Shown: positions 1-5,767 of the stretch, piece by piece
How the letters are laid out: every line of letters starts with the position of its first letter
How positions within the stretch are numbered: position 1 is the stretch's first letter
DNA from: Flavobacteriaceae bacterium
GTDB taxonomy: Bacteria > Bacteroidota > Bacteroidia > Flavobacteriales > Flavobacteriaceae
Length of the DNA: 9,290 nucleotides
NCBI GenBank assembly: GCA_021151665.1
Contig: JAGKWW010000078.1
Coordinates: forward strand, 1-9,290
Direction: 5' to 3'
The notes under the pieces: generated by a model
The model's database searches: none
Told to the model about the DNA's origin: nothing
Seen by the model: the letters and a program-made list of their open reading frames with translations, nothing else
Made by a program: the position numbers and the translations under genes

Positions 1-50
1 GTGTTTGGGGAGTTTCATTAAAAAATGAAAAAAGTACCAGCTAGTTTTTT

Positions 51-77
51 TTTGGTTTTATATTTATCGTAATATTG
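51..77 (+). promoter_or_regulatory. Predicted ars operon promoter (Bacteroidota type)
   Basis: A TTTG at 51-54 is followed 15 bases later by TAATATTG at 70-77, which matches the Bacteroidota -7 consensus TAnnTTTG with one mismatch. The spacer is a little shorter than the usual 17-23. Transcription would begin a few bases before the arsR start at 97, giving a very short leader. The region upstream (1-60) is AT-rich with a run of nine T at 45-53 and shows no gene. Motif-based inference only. Confidence 0.4.
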
Positions 78-83
78 CAATAT
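72..83. promoter_or_regulatory. Putative ArsR operator palindrome
   Basis: ATATTGCAATAT is a perfect 12-base palindrome lying 13 bases before the arsR start codon and overlapping the predicted -7 element. ArsR/SmtB repressors bind AT-rich inverted repeats overlapping their own promoters, so this is the obvious operator: binding here would occlude RNA polymerase, and As(III) would release it. The palindrome is directly visible; the binding is inferred. Confidence 0.5.
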
Positions 84-96
84 AACAATAAAAGAT

Positions 97-429
97 ATGG
101 GTCTCACAAAAACCGAACTTTTCACCGCGTCGCAAAATGAGCTGGCAATTATTGCCAAAGCACTGGCGCACCCTGCACGGATTGCTATTCTGGAATATCT
201 GCTTAAGGTAAATGCCTGTATATGCGGCGATATTGTAAACGAGCTTCCGTTAGCTCAGCCCACGGTATCACAACACCTGAAAGAAATGAAAACAGCAGGG
301 CTGATAAAAGGCAATATTGAGGGTACTGCTATCTGTTACTGTATTAATGAAGAGGTAATAAATATGCTGTCGGCCTATTTTACCGGTATTGCCGGAAAGA
401 TTACCCAAAAGAAAAAAGACGGTTGTTAA
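97..429 (+). CDS. arsR: ArsR/SmtB-family arsenic-responsive repressor
   Basis: A 110-residue winged-helix repressor, the usual size for this family, and first gene of the ars operon. The segment ALAHPARIAILEYL (residues 22-35) is the typical ArsR helix after the N-terminus, and LAQPTVSQHLKEMKTAGLI (52-70) is the helix-turn-helix with recognition helix, followed by the wing. The usual ELCVCDL metal motif is replaced by a Cys-x-Cys pair, C41 and C43, in NACICGDI; a second pair, C80 and C82, lies in the wing and C110 is the last residue. These thiols are the likely As(III) ligands. The ATG at 97 is the only reasonable start and sits just after the palindrome at 72-83. The next gene begins 16 bases downstream, so arsR is expected to be autoregulated and co-transcribed with three arsenic genes. 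Family and role are confident; ligand assignment is inferred. Confidence 0.93.
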   Translation: MGLTKTELFTASQNELAIIAKALAHPARIAILEYLLKVNACICGDIVNELPLAQPTVSQHLKEMKTAGLIKGNIEGTAICYCINEEVINMLSAYFTGIAGKITQKKKDGC

Positions 430-445
430 CTAAACTATCATTATC

Positions 446-895
446 ATGAAATTATCAGAAATAAAAACATTGCTACCGCATGTGGATGTACCTGTCTTTA
501 CACTTGAAAATGGCGACCGTGTTCCTGCACATTACCATATAACAGAGATTGGCCTGGTGGAAAAGAAATTCATCGATTGCGGCGGAACGATCCGGTCGGA
601 GCAGAAAATCAGCTTTCAGCTTTGGCACGCTAATGACCTTGAGCACAGGCTGCGTTCACAAAAGCTGCTCAACATTATTGCGCTTTCAGAGAGGAAGCTT
701 AGCCTTCCTGATGCCGAAATAGAAGTGGAATACCAAGGGGAGACGATTGGCGTATATGGCCTTGACTTCAGCGAAGGTGTTTTTGTGCTGAAAGCAAAGG
801 CAACCGCCTGCCTGGCGGAAGATTCGTGCGGCATTCCACAGGAAAAACTGGTCGCAACTACGGGAAATACGTGTTGCAGCACGGGCAAATGCTAA
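446..895 (+). CDS. DUF6428-family cysteine-rich protein of ars operon
   Basis: A 149-residue soluble protein without signal peptide or membrane segment. I recognise it as DUF6428, a family of unknown function found in Bacteroidota arsenic operons. Visible conserved-looking features are HYHITEIG (residues 29-36), FIDCGG (42-47), FQLWHANDLEHRLR (57-70) and EVEYQGETIGVYGLDF (93-108). The C-terminus is cysteine-rich: C122, C128 (in DSCGIPQ), C143-C144 and C149, the final residue. Histidines 29 and 31 with C45 could form a metal site, and the C-terminal thiols could bind or relay As(III), but this is inference. It sits between arsR and the efflux gene, 16 bases after arsR. Its stop codon overlaps a possible upstream ATG of the permease, so translational coupling is likely. 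Expression should follow ArsR. The family call is fairly sure; no biochemical function is known to me. Confidence 0.82.
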   Translation: MKLSEIKTLLPHVDVPVFTLENGDRVPAHYHITEIGLVEKKFIDCGGTIRSEQKISFQLWHANDLEHRLRSQKLLNIIALSERKLSLPDAEIEVEYQGETIGVYGLDFSEGVFVLKAKATACLAEDSCGIPQEKLVATTGNTCCSTGKC

Positions 896-900
896 TCCCT

Positions 901-1974
901 ATGGAAAACAACAGCTTACCGAAGCAGGGTCGGAAAATGGGTTTTATTGACCGTTTTCTGACCCTGTGGATATTTTTAGCGATGGCTGTTGGCCTGGCCA
1001 TTGGCTACTGGTTTCCGGATGGCGTTTCCCGCATCAGTTCCGTTTCAACGGGAACAACCAATATACCACTGGCGGTGGGACTCATATTAATGATGTATCC
1101 GCCATTGGTTAAAGTAAAGTTTAGCGGGCTTCGAAGTGTGTTTAAAGATGTCAGGATACTTTCGCTGTCGCTCGTACTTAACTGGCTGGTGGGTCCGTTG
1201 CTGATGTTTTTTCTGGCGGTGATTTTTCTGAAGGATCAGCCGGAATATATGTCCGGCCTTATCCTCATCGGCGTCGCGAGGTGTATTGCAATGGTTGTGG
1301 TATGGAACGACCTTGCCGGAGGTAGCCGCGATTACGCCGCCGGCCTCATTGCGCTCAACAGTATATTCCAGGTGTTCGTTTACGGATTTATGGCTTACTT
1401 TTTCATAGCGGTTGTTCCGGTGTGGTTCGGACTTAAAGGCTATTCTATCGATATAAGTATATGGGATACCGCATCTACTGTAGGGATCTACCTCGGTATT
1501 CCGTTTTTTCTTGCGCTTTTCAGCCGATCGGTTTTTATAAGGTATTTCGGCGAAAAATGGTTTTCAGAAAAGTTTTTGCCTTTCATTTCACCGCTTACCC
1601 TCATAGCCCTGCTGTTTACTATTGTCGTAATGTTTTCGATGAAAGGCGGCCTCATTCTTCAGATTCCTATGGATGCTATCCGCATAGCAATACCCCTGCT
1701 GCTTTACTTTGCTATTATGTTTTCGGTAAGTATGCTGCTGTCAAGGTACACGGGTTCAGACTATCCGCGGGCTGCCTCGGTAGCTTTTACCGCTGCGGGC
1801 AATAATTTCGAACTGGCCATTGCGGTTGCCATAGGCGTGTTCGGCGTGAATAGCGGCCAGGCCTTTACCGGCGTTATCGGTCCTCTCGTAGAAGTGCCCG
1901 CACTCATCGTCTTAGTACATTTATCGAAACTAATTGAAAAGCGTTTATACAAGCCCGGCAACATCAGACAATAA
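901..1974 (+). CDS. arsB: ACR3-type arsenite efflux permease
   Basis: An inner-membrane arsenite exporter of the ACR3 (BART superfamily) type, about 357 residues and roughly ten hydrophobic segments, the normal size. It exports As(OH)3/arsenite driven by the proton motive force without an ATPase; no arsA is present here. Signature stretches are GVARCIAMVVVWNDLAGG (residues 125-142), whose C128 corresponds to the essential Cys of characterised Acr3 proteins, AAGNNFELAIAVAIG (298-312) with the conserved E304, and GPLVEVPALI (328-337). The start at 901 gives an N-terminus MENNSLPKQG before the first membrane helix. An in-frame ATG at 889 overlaps the DUF6428 stop and is equally possible, adding four residues. 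An ATG at 826 would overlap the preceding gene by 70 bases with an unconvincing N-terminus. Co-transcribed with arsR, DUF6428 and arsC. Often also named acr3. Confidence 0.93.
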   Translation: MENNSLPKQGRKMGFIDRFLTLWIFLAMAVGLAIGYWFPDGVSRISSVSTGTTNIPLAVGLILMMYPPLVKVKFSGLRSVFKDVRILSLSLVLNWLVGPLLMFFLAVIFLKDQPEYMSGLILIGVARCIAMVVVWNDLAGGSRDYAAGLIALNSIFQVFVYGFMAYFFIAVVPVWFGLKGYSIDISIWDTASTVGIYLGIPFFLALFSRSVFIRYFGEKWFSEKFLPFISPLTLIALLFTIVVMFSMKGGLILQIPMDAIRIAIPLLLYFAIMFSVSMLLSRYTGSDYPRAASVAFTAAGNNFELAIAVAIGVFGVNSGQAFTGVIGPLVEVPALIVLVHLSKLIEKRLYKPGNIRQ

Positions 1975-1988
1975 ACCAAATAACTACC

Positions 1989-2417
1989 ATGAACGCTAAA
2001 AATATACTGGTTCTTTGTACAGGCAATTCCTGCCAGAGCCAAATGGCCGAAGGTTACCTGAAACATTTTGCAGGTACCGGTTATACTGTTTACAGCGCCG
2101 GCATTGAAGCGCACGGCGTTAATCCGCGCGCTGTGGCCGTATTGGCGGAAGACGGTATTGATATTTCGGGTCATACCTCTAATGTGATCGACGATTTCAA
2201 CGGTGTTGTATTTGACTACGTCATTACTGTTTGTGATAATGCGAAAGAAAACTGCCCTTATTTTCCGGGTGGTGGCAAACGGTTTCACCAGAACTTTCCC
2301 GATCCGGCAAAAGCTACGGGTGCCGAACCAGCAATTCTTGATGAGTTTCGCAAAGTGAGGGATATGATTAAATCGTATTGCGAGGAATTTTCCAACACGG
2401 AATTATTCAGTCATTAG
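1989..2417 (+). CDS. arsC: Arsenate reductase, thioredoxin-coupled LMW-PTP type
   Basis: A 142-residue cytosolic reductase that converts arsenate to arsenite for export by the upstream ACR3 pump, 14 bases away. It belongs to the low-molecular-weight phosphatase fold family typified by S. aureus pI258 ArsC, and residue numbering matches that enzyme exactly: nucleophile C10 and C15 in the P-loop CTGNSCQSQMAEG, redox cysteines C82 and C89 (TVCDNAKENCPYFPG), and the catalytic aspartate D105 in NFPDPAKATG. The cysteine relay C10-C82-C89 is regenerated by thioredoxin in this family. The odd feature is Q16 where the family has the phosphate/arsenate-binding Arg of the CX5R motif (codon CAG at 2034-2036). 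It may be a tolerated clade variant or reduce oxyanion binding. Last gene of the operon; its 3' end overlaps the convergent sulP by 15 bases. Confidence 0.92.
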   Translation: MNAKNILVLCTGNSCQSQMAEGYLKHFAGTGYTVYSAGIEAHGVNPRAVAVLAEDGIDISGHTSNVIDDFNGVVFDYVITVCDNAKENCPYFPGGGKRFHQNFPDPAKATGAEPAILDEFRKVRDMIKSYCEEFSNTELFSH

Positions 2418-3952
2418 TTCTTTTTCAATGGCTACCCGGTATTCCGGATCTTCCAATACATTGACATCAATGACAGCATGAGCGTTTTTTAAAAGCACCC
2501 GGCAATCAGCGCTCAGATGCTTTAGTTCGACTGTTTTTCCATGTGCCGCATATTTCTTTGTGAGGCTGTTCAGTGATTCTATTGCCGACATGTCAGCGAC
2601 GCGGCTCTCCTTAAAATCGATGATGATTCGTTCAGGATCGTCCGCCACATTGAATTTTTCCGCGAAAGCCATCGTTGACGCAAAGAACAGCGGGCCATAG
2701 ATTTCATAGTGCTTCACGCCGCGCTCGTCTGTATAGGTCCTTGCCCTTATACGCCTCGCACTTTCCCATGCAAATACAAGTGCCGAAATAATAACCCCGA
2801 TCAGTACTGCCAGCGCAAGGTTGTGCAATAGTATTGTAATTACCGCTACCAGTACGCCTACCGCAATATCATGGCGGGGCATCTTATTTATAATTTTGAG
2901 GCTGGCCCATTCAAAAGTAGTTATGGCTACCATGATCATAACGCCGGTAAGCGCTGCCATAGGGAGCCTGCCGATGACGGGTGCACCAAATAAGATAATT
3001 ATTAAAATGGTAACAGAGGCAACTATTCCTGCAAGCCTGTGCCTGGATCCCGCCGACAGGTTTACCAGGGTCTGCGCGATCATGGGGCACCCACCCATAC
3101 CATAAAAGAAACCGTTTAGAATATTTGCGCTTCCCTGGGCAACACATTCCCGGTTGCCATTGCCGCGCGTGCCTGTAATTTCATCTACAAGATTTAACGT
3201 AAGCAGCCCTTCTGTGAGTCCTACTGCGGCAACAATTGCCGAATAGGGAAAGATGATTTTAAAAGCCTCAAGACTTACGGGAATCTGTGGAATATGAAAA
3301 GGCGGCAATCCGCCTTCAACAGAGGCGATGTCGCTTACAGTACGGGTGTCGATTCCAAAAAAGATCACGATAGCAGACACGATCATTATAGCTAACAGTG
3401 ATGCGGGAATAGCCTTCGTGAATTTAGGTACGATGAGAATGATAAGGATGGTAAGTGCAACCAGCCCCAGCATAGTAAACAGGGTAGTGCCGTCCATCCA
3501 TTGGGATTGGCCGTTAATAACCGTCTTGAACTGTTCGAGCTGCGACATAAAAATGATGATAGCCAGCCGTTAACAAACCCGTACATTACAGGCTGCGGTA
3601 CCAAACGGATAAATTTTCCGAAACGGAAAACGCCAATAAGGATTTGTAGTATTCCGGCAAGTGCAATTGCGGCAAAGGCATACTCTATACCATGCGACCT
3701 CATTAAAGCGATTAGTACGATTACCGTGGCGCCCGCACCCCCCGAAATCATTCCGGGGCGCCCTCCAAAGATTGCAGTAACAAACCCCATAATGAACGCT
3801 GCATATAATCCTGCCAGTGGAGGGAACCCTGCAAGGATAGCAAAAGACAGCGCTTCAGGTATCATGGTCATGGCGACGGTTAGTCCCGCGAGTAACTCAT
3901 TTTTATAGTTTATTTTTTTTGAGATATGGAAGTGTTGGAATAAGTTTTTCAT
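2403..3952 (-). pseudogene. SulP-family anion transporter with STAS domain, frameshifted
   Basis: Two minus-strand reading frames together make one SulP transporter of about 516 residues, a normal length. The first frame (start 3952) gives residues 1-129, from MKNLFQHFHISKK through LAGLTVAMTMIPEALSFAI to PQPVMYGFVNG. The second gives LAIIIFMSQLEQF onward to the stop at 2403. One base is missing around 3566-3568: an expected AACGGnCTGGCT reads AACGGCTGGCT. The first frame then runs out of frame for 57 codons to a stop at 3392. The membrane part contains the family stretches VDEITGTRGNGNRECVAQGS, GGCPMIAQTLVNLSAG and SRHRLAGI. A STAS domain covers about residues 415-500 with a DMSAIESL segment. 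SulP proteins carry sulfate, bicarbonate or dicarboxylates; the substrate cannot be read here. A good promoter lies upstream and the rest of the frame is open, so a recent mutation or a sequencing error are both possible. Confidence 0.85.
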
Positions 3953-4046
3953 ATTAGTTACAAGAATAAATTTCCGACAAATGCATATCTGCCGGTGGAA
4001 GTGATTATGATGTTAGCCGGGGTATAGGCTTATATCAGGGCGGAGT

Positions 4047-4063
4047 AACTTTTATGAAAAGTT
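4047..4063. repeat. Inverted repeat in sulP leader
   Basis: AACTTTT and AAAAGTT form perfect 7-base arms around a 3-base centre, about 10-25 bases downstream of the predicted sulP transcription start. It could be an operator or a small 5' mRNA hairpin. The repeat is visible; any function is a guess, and AT-rich arms of this length can occur by chance. Confidence 0.3.
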
Positions 4064-4080
4064 GTGATGTGCTCATCGCG

Positions 4081-4112
4081 CAAAAATAGCAAACCGAGAA
4101 CGCTTTCACAAA
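4081..4112 (-). promoter_or_regulatory. Predicted sulP promoter
   Basis: On the minus strand a TTTG (4112-4109) is followed after exactly 20 bases by TATTTTTG (4088-4081), a full match to the Bacteroidota TTTG-N19-21-TAnnTTTG promoter. Transcription should start near 4074, leaving a leader of about 120 bases before the ATG at 3952. The leader contains a short inverted repeat (AACTTTT/AAAAGTT, 4047-4063) close to the start site. No known riboswitch was recognised in it. Confidence 0.55.
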
Positions 4113-4170
4113 CCGATTCCGGCAGATTTCCACGATTTAACTTATGATTAAATCTTTTGATTGTTATCAC

Positions 4171-4197
4171 TTGTTGTGGTTTAAATCACTACATTTG
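4171..4197 (+). promoter_or_regulatory. Predicted guaB promoter
   Basis: TACATTTG at 4190-4197 is a perfect match to the Bacteroidota -7 element TAnnTTTG. TTG at 4171-4173 lies 16 bases upstream and could serve as the -33 element, slightly closer than usual. Transcription would begin near 4203, giving a leader of only about 20 bases before the guaB ATG at 4225. The 3953-4224 gap thus holds two divergent promoters (sulP and guaB) and no gene. Confidence 0.5.
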
Positions 4198-4221
4198 CAT
4201 GCAATTTAACTACAAATTGCA
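4195..4221. promoter_or_regulatory. Overlapping inverted repeats at the guaB start
   Basis: TTGCATGCAA (4195-4204) is a perfect 10-base palindrome overlapping the end of the -7 element. TGCAATTT (4200-4207) and AAATTGCA (4214-4221) form perfect 8-base arms around a 6-base loop, ending three bases before the ATG. In DNA this could be an operator over the transcription start; in RNA the second repeat could form a hairpin next to the start codon. The repeats are certain, the role is inferred. Confidence 0.45.
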
Positions 4222-4224
4222 ACG

Positions 4225-5697
4225 ATGAAAGCACACACAACTAAGATCATCGGCGAAGGATTAACCTACGATGATGTCCTGCTCGTCCCCAACTATTCCG
4301 AAGTTTTACCCCGCGAAGTGAGCATCCGCTCCCGCTTTTCCAGAAATATTACGCTCAATGCCCCTGTGGTTTCGGCCGCTATGGATACTGTTACCGAAAG
4401 CGCTATGGCTATTGCTATGGCTCGCGAGGGTGGTATTGGGGTACTGCACAAGAACATGACCAAAGAGCAGCAGGCTGCCGAGGTACGCAAAGTGAAGCGT
4501 GCCGAGTCGGGCATGATTATCGACCCGGTTACGCTGCCGCTTACCTCTAATGTAGGCGACGCAAAGGCTGCCATGCGCGAATATGGCATTGGCGGAATTC
4601 CCGTAGTAGACGAAAATGGGCTGCTGAAAGGTATCGTGACTAATCGCGACCTTCGCTTCGAGAAAGATGCACAACGTTCGATACTGGAAGTAATGACCTC
4701 AGAAAACCTCGTTACAGCGGGCGAGGGCACTACGCTTGAAGTTGCCGAGGGAATCCTGCAGCAGAATAAAATAGAAAAGCTTCCCGTAGTAAATGCTGAA
4801 AACAAATTAGTCGGCCTTATTACCTTCCGTGATATTACCAAGCTTACCCAAAAGCCAATGGCCAATAAAGATAAGTTTGGGCGCCTGCGCGTAGCCGCTG
4901 CCCTTGGGGTGACTTCCGATGCGGTGGAGCGTGCCGAAGCACTAGTAAATGCAGGCGTAGATGCAGTGGTTATTGACACAGCTCATGGCCATACAAGGGG
5001 AGTGGTTAGCGTACTTAAAGAAGTGAAAGCAAAATTCCCCGAACTGGATGTAGTGGTGGGTAACATTGCCACACCCGAAGCCGCGCTATACCTGGCTGAA
5101 AATGGCGCCGATGCGGTGAAGGTGGGTATTGGCCCTGGCTCCATCTGTACCACGCGGGTTGTTGCCGGCGTAGGCTTCCCACAATTCTCTGCTGTGCTGG
5201 AGGTTGCTGCTGCACTAAGAGGCTCAGGTGTTCCGGTAATAGCCGATGGCGGTATCCGGTATACGGGCGATATTCCCAAGGCTTTGGCTGCGGGCGCCGA
5301 CTGCGTAATGCTGGGCTCATTGCTTGCAGGAACAAAAGAATCGCCGGGGGAGACCATCATTTTTGAAGGCCGTAAATTCAAGTCATACCGTGGCATGGGT
5401 TCGGTAGAGGCTATGAAGGAGGGTTCTAAAGACCGTTACTTCCAGGATGTGGAAGACGATGTAAAAAAACTGGTTCCCGAAGGTATTGTGGGGCGCGTTC
5501 CTTACAAAGGCGAATTGTTTGAAAGCATGCTGCAGTTTGTAGGCGGTCTTCGTGCCGGTATGGGCTACTGCGGTGCTAAAGATATTGCTACGCTACAGGA
5601 AACCGGTCGGTTTGTGCGCATCACTTCGAGCGGAATTTCAGAAAGCCATCCGCATAATGTTACTATAACAAAAGAAGCGCCGAATTACAGCAGGTAA
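4225..5697 (+). CDS. guaB: Inosine-5'-monophosphate dehydrogenase
   Basis: A full-length 490-residue IMP dehydrogenase, catalysing the NAD-dependent oxidation of IMP to XMP, the committed step of guanine nucleotide synthesis in the cytosol. The (beta/alpha)8 catalytic domain begins with LTYDDVLLVPNYSEVLPR (residues 13-30) and is interrupted by a tandem CBS (Bateman) module at about 95-205, with GIGGIPVVDENGLLKGIVTNRD and KIEKLPVVNAENKLVGLITF as the two repeats. The active-site loop GIGPGSICTTR (301-311) carries the catalytic Cys C308. IADGGIRYTGD (339-349) binds the IMP phosphate region, and the mobile flap contains the R404-Y405 dyad in EGSKDRYFQ. No key residue is missing. It stands alone, not with guaA, between a predicted promoter at 4190 and a terminator at 5717. 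The hairpin in its short leader may tune expression. Identification is secure. Confidence 0.98.
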   Translation: MKAHTTKIIGEGLTYDDVLLVPNYSEVLPREVSIRSRFSRNITLNAPVVSAAMDTVTESAMAIAMAREGGIGVLHKNMTKEQQAAEVRKVKRAESGMIIDPVTLPLTSNVGDAKAAMREYGIGGIPVVDENGLLKGIVTNRDLRFEKDAQRSILEVMTSENLVTAGEGTTLEVAEGILQQNKIEKLPVVNAENKLVGLITFRDITKLTQKPMANKDKFGRLRVAAALGVTSDAVERAEALVNAGVDAVVIDTAHGHTRGVVSVLKEVKAKFPELDVVVGNIATPEAALYLAENGADAVKVGIGPGSICTTRVVAGVGFPQFSAVLEVAAALRGSGVPVIADGGIRYTGDIPKALAAGADCVMLGSLLAGTKESPGETIIFEGRKFKSYRGMGSVEAMKEGSKDRYFQDVEDDVKKLVPEGIVGRVPYKGELFESMLQFVGGLRAGMGYCGAKDIATLQETGRFVRITSSGISESHPHNVTITKEAPNYSR

Positions 5698-5716
5698 TGT
5701 AGCTTCGTTCAAATAA

Positions 5717-5752
5717 AAAATGCCGCTGTGATAACCTTCACAGCGGCATTTT
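5717..5752. terminator. Bidirectional intrinsic terminator
   Basis: A perfect 15-base stem, AAAATGCCGCTGTGA (5717-5731) paired with TCACAGCGGCATTTT (5738-5752), encloses a 6-base loop. The GC-rich core is flanked by A-run on one side and T-run on the other, so it can act in both directions. It lies 19 bases after the guaB stop and 15 bases beyond the 3' end of the convergent PLP-enzyme gene, and probably ends both transcripts. Confidence 0.88.
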
Positions 5753-5767
5753 CTTTTATGGATGTTT

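Noticed and set aside
13..30. Hairpin TTTCATT-AAAA-AATGAAA near the left edge, followed at a distance by a T-run
   Set aside because: The stem is AT-only apart from one C/G pair and the T-run is 15 bases away; too weak to call a terminator.
826..900. Longer start for the arsenite permease at ATG 826
   Set aside because: It would overlap the DUF6428 gene by 70 bases and adds a basic, non-family N-terminus; 889 or 901 fit the operon and the family far better.
1761..2288. 175-residue minus-strand open frame across acr3 and arsC
   Set aside because: It is antisense to two strongly identified genes and its translation resembles no known protein; a shadow frame.
3555..3575. Programmed ribosomal frameshift in sulP
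   Set aside because: No heptameric slippery sequence or following structure is visible at the break, and SulP proteins are not known to need one; mutation or sequencing error is simpler.
3501..3908. Plus-strand open frame of 135 residues opposite sulP
   Set aside because: It runs antisense to well-conserved SulP membrane segments and has no family features.
3953..4075. SAM or other known riboswitch in the sulP leader
   Set aside because: I looked for known conserved cores on the minus strand and found none.
4293..4979. 228-residue minus-strand open frame inside guaB
   Set aside because: Ser/Thr/Ala-rich translation typical of the reverse complement of a coding region; guaB is certain.
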